Shown here piece by piece: positions 17,754 through 25,408 of a stretch of DNA of 33,115 nucleotides. The notes beneath the pieces were generated by a model. That model ran no database searches, was not told the origin of the DNA, and saw only the letters and a list, made by a program, of their open reading frames with translations. The stretch is taken from NCBI GenBank assembly GCA_903934925.1, contig CAIZPS010000056.1:1-33115 (forward strand), given 5' to 3'. The stretch comes from an uncultured bacterium. GTDB lineage: Bacteria > Actinomycetota > Actinomycetes > S36-B12. Within the stretch, counting starts at the first letter, position 1; every line of letters begins with the position of its first letter. A program made the translations under genes and the position numbers.

Positions 17754-17950
17754 TGGTCTGCCAAGAAGCTCCCCGGCCGCATCTTGGCCAAGCAAAGCCA
17801 GCGGTCCTGTCCGCAACCGTGATGGACTTTCAAGCCGTCTTAGGTGGTGGCCCCGGGCTGATTCCCGCTGCCGAGAAGTCGAAGCGCATCCCTTGGGCAA
17901 GTCATGTGTGGGCGCTACGGTGAGGCTGTGGGAGCTATGCAGAAGTGCAC

Positions 17951-18304
17951 GCCATGAAGCGGCCCGTCACGGCTTTCGTGCTGGCTCTGGTGAGCCTGAT
18001 CCTGTGCCCGATCCTGCTCCTCATCGAGTTCACCGCCTGGTTCGGTGCCGCGATGATCGCCTACGAGCCAGCCAACCCGGTCTGGACCAAGGTCCTCGCG
18101 TTCGCGTTTGTGGGACTGGTTGCTCTCCTCTCCTTGGCTCTTCCTGTCTTGGCAATCAGCTCAGGTCGGAAGGCCCGCGCGGCAACGAGGTCTGCGGGCA
18201 TGGGTGGCTCAGGCCTGGCCACATCTGCGGTAGTGATCGGCGTCATCGTTGCCTTTGGAGTGCTGGTGGTCCAAGTCCTCGCTGTCATCTCATCCTTTGG
18301 ATAG
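17951..18304 (+). CDS. Small multi-TM membrane protein, paralog B of 15709..16080
   Basis: MKRPVTAFVLALVSLILCPILLLIEF...AYEPANPVWTKVL...GGSGLATSAVV; ATG gccATGAAGCGGCCCG in the same context as paralog A (ORF track starts 17945). Confidence 0.78.
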   Translation, partial: AMKRPVTAFVLALVSLILCPILLLIEFTAWFGAAMIAYEPANPVWTKVLAFAFVGLVALLSLALPVLAISSGRKARAATRSAGMGGSGLATSAVVIGVIVAFGVLVVQVLAVISSFG

Positions 18305-18568
18305 TGCGGCCGCAACAGGTGCATGCTCAGGAGGCACATCAGCCTCGTTGCACCGCTGAGGGGCGTTCGACTGTGAAACCCGACAGCACGAGTCTGATCC
18401 GACGCGACCTGGCGTTGCCTGTCACGCGATCATCGCAGGCACCATGGCGCGCGTCGCCTGAAGACTGATCTCGATGCACGATCCAGCGCTGCAACGGCTG
18501 CGGTTGTCATCGACGCCATCGTCACGGCCGGCGGAGCGCCGCGTCCCTCCCCGCGGCAGGATGGGCTC

Positions 18569-19522
18569 ATGAAGGCATGGCAGTTCACTGAGACTCACCA
18601 GCCGCTCCAGCGAGCCGAGATTCCCGAGCCTGTTCCGCGGCCGGGCGAGGTCGTGCTCGACGTCGTCGCCGCAGGCCTGTGCCACTCCGACGTCGGTGCG
18701 ATGACCGACGAGTCATGGTTGGAGTACATCACCCCGCGGCCGATGGTGATCGGGCACGAGATTGCCGGTGTGGTGAGCGCCGTGGGGGCAGGCGTGACGG
18801 ATGTTCGGATCGGTGATCGCGTCGGCGTGTGCCCGAGCAACGGCAACGGTGCCCCGGGCTACCGGCGCAACGGTGGATTCACGGAGAAGCATCTGTGTCT
18901 CGCCGAGGATGTGGTCCCCATGCCCAACGGACTGTCCTTCGCCCTCGCCGCCATCGGCACCGATGCGGGGATGACGTCTTACCACGCCCTCGTGACCCGA
19001 GGTGAGGCCAAGGCGGGAATGAAGGTCGGCATCATCGGCCTCGGAGGCTTGGGTCAGATCGGGGCCCGGGTTGCGGTCATCCTCGGCTGCGACGTTCACG
19101 TGGCCGAGGTCAATGAGGCCGTCTGGCCCATGGCCAAGGAGATCGGCGCGACATCCGTCGTCAAGGACGTGCTGGAGTGGGAGGGCCGGGGCTTCGATCT
19201 CATCGTCGACTACGCGGGCTACGGCACCACGACGGCCAACGCGGTCAAGGCGGTTCGCAAGCAGGGTCGCGTGGTCCTGGTGGGCATGGCTCGTATGGAG
19301 ATCCCGCTCCAGACCATGGACATGATCCATCACCAGGCGGAGATCCGTGGCTCGTCCGGCGGGACGAAGGCGGACGTCGCAGCCATATACGAGCTGCTGG
19401 CGTCAGGGCAGGTCAGCCCGGTGGTCACGATGATCGACTTCGAGGACATCCCCGCGGGACTGGATGACCTGCAGCACCATCGGATGTCCGGCCGTCTCGT
19501 GGCGCAGATCCACCATGCCTGA
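18569..19522 (+). CDS. Zinc-type alcohol dehydrogenase-like MDR protein lacking the structural-zinc lobe
   Basis: GLCHSDVG and GHE catalytic zinc ligands; GIIGLGGLGQIGARVAV Rossmann motif; 317 aa, no CxxCxxC...C lobe. Confidence 0.88.
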   Translation: MKAWQFTETHQPLQRAEIPEPVPRPGEVVLDVVAAGLCHSDVGAMTDESWLEYITPRPMVIGHEIAGVVSAVGAGVTDVRIGDRVGVCPSNGNGAPGYRRNGGFTEKHLCLAEDVVPMPNGLSFALAAIGTDAGMTSYHALVTRGEAKAGMKVGIIGLGGLGQIGARVAVILGCDVHVAEVNEAVWPMAKEIGATSVVKDVLEWEGRGFDLIVDYAGYGTTTANAVKAVRKQGRVVLVGMARMEIPLQTMDMIHHQAEIRGSSGGTKADVAAIYELLASGQVSPVVTMIDFEDIPAGLDDLQHHRMSGRLVAQIHHA

Positions 19523-19988
19523 CGTCACATCAGTGTCGGAACTCCTCGACATCCACAACTGCACTCGTCTCATCATCAGGTACACGCACCTGATCGATCT
19601 GGGCCGCGCAGATGAGATCTGGGAGCTGTTCGCGGATGACGGCGTATGGGAGTTCCCGACTGCTGGGTTATCCTTCCGCGGACGCGAGGAAATCAGGACG
19701 CGGTTGGCGGAGAGCCTGGCGGGAGATTCGTGGCTTGCCCGTCACATTTGCACCAACATCGACGTCGCCATCACCGATGCCGATCACGCCGAGGGACTCA
19801 CCTACTTCATCAACTTCCGCCACGTCTTCGACCACCCCGTCGACTCGGCAGCGGACCTCGACCGCGAACTGGCCCCGATTGGCCCCATTCGTCACGTGGG
19901 GGAGTACGTGGATCGATTCGTGCGGACGAGCGAGGGATGGCGGATCGCCCACCGACGCACGCGTTTGGCCTTCAGCTACCGCGCGTGA
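19515..19988 (+). CDS. SnoaL-like / NTF2-like fold protein
   Basis: YTHLIDLGRADEIWELFADDGVWEFPTAGLSFRGREEI ... YVDRFVRTSEGWRIAHRRTRLAF; start overlaps ADH stop by 8 bp. Confidence 0.8.
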   Translation: MPDVTSVSELLDIHNCTRLIIRYTHLIDLGRADEIWELFADDGVWEFPTAGLSFRGREEIRTRLAESLAGDSWLARHICTNIDVAITDADHAEGLTYFINFRHVFDHPVDSAADLDRELAPIGPIRHVGEYVDRFVRTSEGWRIAHRRTRLAFSYRA

Positions 19989-20049
19989 GAAGGTTTTAAG
20001 ATCTTTCGCAACAGGCGACGAGCGTGTGCGGGCTTGCTTCAGGTAGCCG

Positions 20050-20589
20050 TCATCCGCGCTGACGCTCAAGCCAAACTCTCACACGTTCAATCTGGATAGG
20101 CGCGGCCGAAGTGGTGATGTGAAGCCGGTGTAGGAGGGTGTCGGGCATCACCAGACCGGCATCGATCAGGGCTGCTGCGAACTCGAGGTCCTTCTCTCGG
20201 TGAGCGATGAGCTTTGCGATCACAAGATCATGTGGTTCCAGACACAAGCCACGCCCGGGATGTGTATTCGACCCATCGACGATGACAAGCCGCTCGAACC
20301 AGCCGTCAGGCAGGAATGCCACGGAGAGGGCTACTCCTTGGCCGTAGTAGCCGTGTGTGCGATGGAAGTGCGAGTCCTCGCCGATGACCCCGTCGACGCG
20401 GTCGGCGATCGTCTGGTCGTCGTCGCCCAGAAAGGCCAGATCAGCCTCGACTGACATGGTCGCCGCAGGTGGCAACTCGTCCTCATCGTAGGTGCCGAGA
20501 ATCGCCTGGCTTCCCAACACGAGAACGTCACGGCGCTCAGCGATAGTGGATGCCGCGCGAAGCAGGTGCTCCAGTTCGTCGCGTCTCAC
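20050..20589 (-). CDS. DUF6036/AbiEii-like nucleotidyltransferase (putative toxin component)
   Basis: VLGSQAILGTYDEDELPPAATMSVEADLAFLGDD (GS...D motif) and DLVIAKLIAHREKDLEFAAALIDAG; 4-bp overlap with upstream gene. Confidence 0.72.
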   Translation of the reverse strand: MRRDELEHLLRAASTIAERRDVLVLGSQAILGTYDEDELPPAATMSVEADLAFLGDDDQTIADRVDGVIGEDSHFHRTHGYYGQGVALSVAFLPDGWFERLVIVDGSNTHPGRGLCLEPHDLVIAKLIAHREKDLEFAAALIDAGLVMPDTLLHRLHITTSAAPIQIERVRVWLERQRG

Positions 20590-21086
20590 ACATCGACTTT
20601 CGCTGGTCGCGGCAGGTTGCGGAGTACTGCGTCACGTTCCTCATCGGACAGGATCCCGATGAAGGGAGAATTCTGGCGCAGTTCGCGAGAGGCGACGGTG
20701 TCGGCTGTCAGTGCGCTCAGCAAGTCATCGAGCGGGCCATCCAGGAGTGCAACCCACTTGTCACGCCACTTGCCTCCGCGGCGGCGACTGCTGCCGGAAC
20801 TCAGGGATTCAAGGTGCGCGCGTGCGACAGCCTTCGTTCCCTCGGGATCGGTCACGAGGTGGCCGGCTACAGCCATGGCCAGACGGAAGCTTCGCTGTTG
20901 GTCCCTCGTCATCCCTCGTGACCCAGCCGAGAAGCCTTCCAGGTCAGCGCGCTTGATCCGTCGGTGGCGATTGACGAGCGTGTAGGGCAGCAGACCTCGA
21001 TTGCACAGGTCGACGACATGCTGCCGGGTCGAGCCGATGATCAGTGCCGCTTGACCCGTGGTGAGCCAGTCATCGCTTCGGGTCAC
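20586..21086 (-). CDS. Excisionase/MerR-type HTH protein (putative antitoxin/repressor partner)
   Basis: DDWLTTGQAALIIGSTRQHVVDLCNRGLLPYTLVNRHRRIKRADLEGF HTH_17-like; start set to GTG 21086 because the longer ORF runs into the tRNA gene. Confidence 0.75.
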   Translation of the reverse strand: MTRSDDWLTTGQAALIIGSTRQHVVDLCNRGLLPYTLVNRHRRIKRADLEGFSAGSRGMTRDQQRSFRLAMAVAGHLVTDPEGTKAVARAHLESLSSGSSRRRGGKWRDKWVALLDGPLDDLLSALTADTVASRELRQNSPFIGILSDEERDAVLRNLPRPAKVDV

Positions 21087-21105
21087 GACCGCAGCATACA
21101 CTAAA

Positions 21106-21149
21106 CGCAATAAACACAACAAACCATCGTAGAAACTGTGTTTATTGCG
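21106..21149. promoter_or_regulatory. 13-bp perfect inverted repeat, candidate operator of the HTH/nucleotidyltransferase operon
   Basis: CGCAATAAACACA (21106-21118) and TGTGTTTATTGCG (21137-21149), 18-bp spacer. Confidence 0.8.
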
Positions 21150-21177
21150 CCTGAGAAGCGGTTCAGGCCTTCGCGAG

Positions 21178-21250
21178 TGGCCCCGAGAGGATTCGAACCT
21201 CCGACACAAGGTTTAGGAAACCTCTGCTCTATCCCCTGAGCTACGGGGCC
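21178..21250 (-). tRNA. tRNA-Arg (anticodon CCT)
   Basis: Reverse complement GGCCCCGTAGCTCAGGGGATAGAGCAGAGGTTTCCTAAACCTTGTGTCGGAGGTTCGAATCCTCTCGGGGCCA folds as a cloverleaf; anticodon CCT; CCA not encoded. Confidence 0.95.
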
Positions 21251-21283
21251 GGTGCCCGAAAGGGCGGTGGCAATGATGTCACG

Positions 21284-22333
21284 TCATCGATGAGTGGGTG
21301 TTGTCGAGTCCCCTCTCCAGATGTAGGAGGCGCCGATCGCCATGATGGCGGCGATGATGGTGGCGAGCATCCGCAAGGCGAGGTCCTCTGGAACAGAACG
21401 ATCGTCGAAGCTGAACATCACGACGACAAGGACGGTGATGCCAGCTACGCCAATGGCGTAGTTGGCCCAGATGAAGGCGACCGCGACCCCGCCCGCGATG
21501 GCGACCACCGCACCAGCGGCGTACCCCGACACCTCGAAAACGAGCAGCAGGATCGCGGCGACAAATAGGCCGATAACGGTGCCGAGGATCCTGGCGGCCA
21601 CCCTGGTGACGGTGCCAGCGACGTCGGGCTTGGTCACCCAGGCAATCGTCATCGGCAGCCAGTAGGCGTGCGGGAAGCCGGAGGCGATCTCGATGATGCT
21701 GGCGAGGGGGATGAGGATTCCCAGCCGGACGGCATGGCGCAGGAAGGCATCCCGAGTCTGCACATGCTCGCGGATGCGCGACCACGTTGCCGGCGTTGGG
21801 CCCAGGGCAACCGTGACTGCCCCACGCATAACGATCAATCGTGGAAGGACGGTGGTGGCGGTGATGACGACACCGCCCAGCCCGATGAGCAGGGCTGAGT
21901 CGAAGGTGGCCTGCGGAAGTTGGGGAGCGCCAGCGAAGACGATGAAGACGACGAGTGCGAGCACGCCGCCGACGCCTGCGCGCGGGCCGGCTGCGCCGGC
22001 GAGTCCGGCGGCGAAGGCCACGAATGCGGACACGATGACGGCGAGCAGAGAAATGTCCGACACAAGCCCTCCGAGGAGGGCGGCACCCATCAACCAGAGG
22101 GTCGTCCACAACATCGTTCGCCAGCGACGCCCGACGCTCTCGCCCGAATCGGCGAGGGCGACGAAGATTACGCCGATGGCCAAGGGGATGCCGGCGTTCG
22201 GCTTGCCCGCGTGAATCGCGAGAGAGACGGCTACCGTGACGAGCACGGCAGCACGGATGGCTCCTGGAATGAGGATGCTCTCCCGGTCGACGTGCGTCGT
22301 TCCGAGTAGGAAGGTCCGCAAGTGCGATTCCAC
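21284..22333 (-). CDS. FUSC-family membrane protein
   Basis: Multi-TM, two hydrophobic halves; RAAVLVTVAVSLAIHAGKPNAGIPLAIGVIFVALAD ... FPHAYWLPMTIAWVTKPDVAGTVTRVAARILGTVIG (FUSC-like core). Confidence 0.78.
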   Translation of the reverse strand: MESHLRTFLLGTTHVDRESILIPGAIRAAVLVTVAVSLAIHAGKPNAGIPLAIGVIFVALADSGESVGRRWRTMLWTTLWLMGAALLGGLVSDISLLAVIVSAFVAFAAGLAGAAGPRAGVGGVLALVVFIVFAGAPQLPQATFDSALLIGLGGVVITATTVLPRLIVMRGAVTVALGPTPATWSRIREHVQTRDAFLRHAVRLGILIPLASIIEIASGFPHAYWLPMTIAWVTKPDVAGTVTRVAARILGTVIGLFVAAILLLVFEVSGYAAGAVVAIAGGVAVAFIWANYAIGVAGITVLVVVMFSFDDRSVPEDLALRMLATIIAAIMAIGASYIWRGDSTTPTHR

Positions 22334-22338
22334 GTTCT

Positions 22339-22350
22339 CACGCTAGCGTG
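22339..22350. promoter_or_regulatory. Perfect 12-bp palindrome CACGCTAGCGTG; possible overlapping divergent -10 elements
   Basis: TAGCGT on + (22344-22349) is 7 nt before GTG 22357; TAGCGT on - (22345-22340) is 6 nt before GTG 22333. Confidence 0.55.
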
Positions 22351-22356
22351 CAACCC

Positions 22357-23739
22357 GTGACTCCCGAGGACTCCGTGCTTGCAGCCTGCGATGCTGCCCT
22401 CGCTGACCGCGACATCGTCACGGACCCCGACATCCTCGGCTCCTACACGCGTGACAGGTCCACCGGGTCGGTCGCTGGTGAGCCCTTCGCGGTGGTGTTC
22501 CCTCGTACCACCGAGCAGGTGTCGGCGGTCATGCAGGCCGCGCACGCCCACCGCGTCCCCGTCGTGCCTCGAGGAGCTGGGTCGGGGCTCACCGGAGGCA
22601 GCAATGCCATCGACGGCTCTCTTGTCGTCTGCGTGGAGCGCATGCGCGACGTGCTGGAGGTCAACGGCACCGATGGCTATGTCGAGACGCAGCCCGGGAT
22701 CATGAACACCGAACTGCGCGACCACGTCAAGGGTCATGGGCTGTGGTACGCACCGGATCCGGCCAGCAAGGACTTCTGCTCTATCGGCGGGAATGTCAAC
22801 ACCAATGCCGGGGGCCTGTGCTGCGTCAAGTACGGGGTCACGCGCGACGCCGTCCTCGGCCTCGAAGTCGTGCTCGCCGACGGCCGCATCACTCGGCTGG
22901 GTCGACGCACCATCAAGGGCGTGGCGGGCTACGACCTCGCCGGCATGATGGTCGGGTCAGAGGGCACTCTTGGCATCGTCACTATGGCCCGCTTGCGCCT
23001 GCGGCCGCTTCCCCCACCGGCCATCACGTCGGTGGCGGTCTTCGACGACATCGCCGCCGCCGGCCGAGCGACCGCGGCGATCATGGTCGAGCTCACGCCC
23101 AGCATGCTCGAGGTAATGGACCAGCAGACGATCCGCGTCGTCGAGAACTGGCGGCCGATGGGCCTGGACGTCTCGGCCGGAGCCCTCCTCGTCGCGCAGA
23201 CGGACTCCGGACTCGGTGCCGCGGCGGACGCCGATCGGCTCATCGCGATCTGCCAGGAGCAGGGGGCGACGGAGGCATATCGCGCGGAGACCGAGGAGGA
23301 GTCCGAGATGCTCCTCGGGGCGCGCCGCATGGCGATCCTGGCAATGGAGGCGACGGGCGACTGGCTGCTGGACGACGTTGCGGTGCCGCGTTCACGTCTC
23401 GCCGACGCGATGGTGCGCATCCAGGACGTCGCGGCGCGCCACGACGTCACGATCTGCACCTTCGGGCACGCCGGCGACGGAAACCTGCATCCCACGATCG
23501 TCACCGAGCGCGGCGACGAGGCGGCGGCCGCGCGGGCACTTCTCGCGTTCGACGACATTCTCGAAGTCGCACTCGCCTGCGGCGGAACGATCACCGGCGA
23601 GCACGGCGTGGGAAGCCTCAAGCAGCATGCTCTGGCCCAGGAGCTCGATGACGTGGCGGCCTCCCTCCACCCGCGGATCAAGCAGGCGTGGGATCCGGAG
23701 AACATCCTGAACCCGGGGAAATCCCTGCCACGCTGGTGA
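22357..23739 (+). CDS. FAD-binding oxidoreductase, GlcD / D-lactate dehydrogenase-like
   Basis: VVPRGAGSGLTGGSNA, FCSIGGNVNTNAGGLCCVKYGVTRDAVLGLEVVLADG, C-terminal CGGTITGEHGVGSLK and DPENILNPGK; GTG at 22357 preferred over 22348. Confidence 0.92.
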   Translation: MTPEDSVLAACDAALADRDIVTDPDILGSYTRDRSTGSVAGEPFAVVFPRTTEQVSAVMQAAHAHRVPVVPRGAGSGLTGGSNAIDGSLVVCVERMRDVLEVNGTDGYVETQPGIMNTELRDHVKGHGLWYAPDPASKDFCSIGGNVNTNAGGLCCVKYGVTRDAVLGLEVVLADGRITRLGRRTIKGVAGYDLAGMMVGSEGTLGIVTMARLRLRPLPPPAITSVAVFDDIAAAGRATAAIMVELTPSMLEVMDQQTIRVVENWRPMGLDVSAGALLVAQTDSGLGAAADADRLIAICQEQGATEAYRAETEEESEMLLGARRMAILAMEATGDWLLDDVAVPRSRLADAMVRIQDVAARHDVTICTFGHAGDGNLHPTIVTERGDEAAAARALLAFDDILEVALACGGTITGEHGVGSLKQHALAQELDDVAASLHPRIKQAWDPENILNPGKSLPRW

Positions 23740-23773
23740 CGGGTGGAGGCCGATCCGGGCGGTACGGTCAGGT

Positions 23774-24166
23774 ATGCCTCGATTCCTACTCGGATGGCTC
23801 CTCGGTCTGGGGGGCAACGCCATCGGCCTGCTGCTCGCGTGGCTGCTCCTGGGCAGCAACTTCTCCATCAACGGCCCGATCGGCTTCATCGTCAGCCTCG
23901 TCGTCTTCGCGATCTTGAGCGCCTTCTTCACATGGCTCGTGTTCAAGGGCCTGGACAAGAAGGCGGCGACGATCGTCCCACTCACGGGACTCATCTCCAC
24001 CTTCCTCGCGCTGCTGCTCACGGTGCTCCTGACCGACGGTCTGTCGATCAGCGGCTGGGGCTGGCTGTGGGGCACCGTCATCGTGTGGATCCTGAGCATG
24101 GTGATCTGGGTCCTGCCCGGACCCTGGCGCTCCTACCGCGCCGAGCGCATCACCAAGGCGAAGTAG
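23774..24166 (+). CDS. Small four-TM membrane protein (holin-like by hydropathy)
   Basis: 130 aa with four hydrophobic segments; TACGGT-5nt-ATG. Confidence 0.65.
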   Translation: MPRFLLGWLLGLGGNAIGLLLAWLLLGSNFSINGPIGFIVSLVVFAILSAFFTWLVFKGLDKKAATIVPLTGLISTFLALLLTVLLTDGLSISGWGWLWGTVIVWILSMVIWVLPGPWRSYRAERITKAK

Positions 24167-24172
24167 TCACTG

Positions 24173-24544
24173 ATGTCGCTGCTCCTCTGGATCCTGCAGA
24201 TCCTTCTCGCGATCATGTTCTTGGCCGCGGGCGCCATGAAGGCGTTCCAGCCGTACGAGACCATGGCGCGTCGCATGCCGTGGGTCGACGACTACTCGCC
24301 CGGCACCGTGCGGGCGATCGGTGCGCTGGAGATCCTCGGTGGCCTCGGTCTGGTCCTGCCCGCGGTCTTCGGCATCCTCGTGGTGCTGACACCTCTGGCG
24401 TCCATTGGACTGGCCGTCATCATGGTGCTGGCGACCATCCATCACCTGCGCCGCAGAGAGACCGGACAGATGGTGTTCACCATCGTGCTGCTGCTTCTGC
24501 TGCTCTTCGTCGCGTGGGGACGATTCAGCCTCGCGCCGCTCTAG
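24173..24544 (+). CDS. DoxX-family membrane protein
   Basis: LQILLAIMFLAAGAMKAFQPYETMARRMPWVDDYSPGTVRAIGALEILGGLGLVLPA. Confidence 0.88.
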   Translation: MSLLLWILQILLAIMFLAAGAMKAFQPYETMARRMPWVDDYSPGTVRAIGALEILGGLGLVLPAVFGILVVLTPLASIGLAVIMVLATIHHLRRRETGQMVFTIVLLLLLLFVAWGRFSLAPL

Positions 24545-24562
24545 CTTCAGGGTTGCACGGCT

Positions 24563-25408
24563 CTAGGCGGGAGTGACCAGTCTGAGCAGGAAGGCCGAGC
24601 ACAGGAACAGCCCGCGCCAACCGCTGTCGTCATCCTCCATGGCCAGCGACTCGTCGCGGAAGGCCTGCGGATCCGAGGACTCCAGCACGGGCATCGCCGC
24701 GTGGTAGTGGAACGGGTGCACCGACACCTCGTCGTAGCCCAGACGCTCGAACTGCGGCACCACCGCGAGCGGGTTGTCGTAGTAGGCCTCGTGCCCGCTG
24801 CTGGGCAGCGGCGGGCGCGCCATGTCGACGCGCTCGGCGACGAAGTCCCCGACTCGCTGCCTGATCTGGTGTGACCTGCCGGCGAGCAGGTCGTCGACGA
24901 TGAAGCTGCGGGTGAAGCGGTTGAACGTCACCAGGGAGAACAGGCTGTTGCGGAACTCCAGAAAGAGCTCACCGCCCGGCCGCACGAGTGCAGCGAGGTT
25001 CGCGGTGACGGCAGCGCGGTCATCCACATGCGGCATGATCCCCAGCCCGACGAGGGTGTCGAAGCTGCCGGCGCCGGGCAGTGCAGCCATCGAGGCGGCG
25101 TCCTCGGCGTCGGCGACGACGACCGATGCCGGGTCGCCTCCAAGATCACGCAGGATCGCGCGCGTGACGTCGACCTTCTCGGGGACGTTGTCGATCCCGG
25201 CGAAGTCAAGCCCTGCTGCGAGAACGTGCGGAACGCCGTTGCCACCTCCGACGCCGATCTCGACGAGCGACCGAGCCCCGCGCTCTCGCGCGCTGTCCAG
25301 GATCACGCGCCAGGCGAAGTGGTTCGCGGGATAGCCGATGCCGAGGTCGGCCAGGGTGTCGGTCTCGTGGGTCACGAGTGCCGCTGCTGAGCTGCGGTCG
25401 ATCGTCAT
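24563..25408 (-). CDS. Class I SAM-dependent methyltransferase
   Basis: SLVEIGVGGGNGVPHVLAAG motif I, FDTLVGLGIMPHVDD, LVRPGGELFLEFRN; ATG 25408 overlaps upstream stop (ATGA). Confidence 0.82.
   Translation of the reverse strand: MTIDRSSAAALVTHETDTLADLGIGYPANHFAWRVILDSARERGARSLVEIGVGGGNGVPHVLAAGLDFAGIDNVPEKVDVTRAILRDLGGDPASVVVADAEDAASMAALPGAGSFDTLVGLGIMPHVDDRAAVTANLAALVRPGGELFLEFRNSLFSLVTFNRFTRSFIVDDLLAGRSHQIRQRVGDFVAERVDMARPPLPSSGHEAYYDNPLAVVPQFERLGYDEVSVHPFHYHAAMPVLESSDPQAFRDESLAMEDDDSGWRGLFLCSAFLLRLVTPA

Noticed and set aside
21149-21168. GCCTGA-N8-TCAGGC hairpin between tRNA-Arg and the 13-bp inverted repeat
   Set aside because: Short stem; plausibly just the tRNA terminator, not distinctive.
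20586-21209. Longer form of the HTH ORF starting at 21209
   Set aside because: The N-terminal MCRRFESSRGHSRRP is translation of the tRNA-Arg 3' half; GTG 21086 with a leaderless -10 is a better start.
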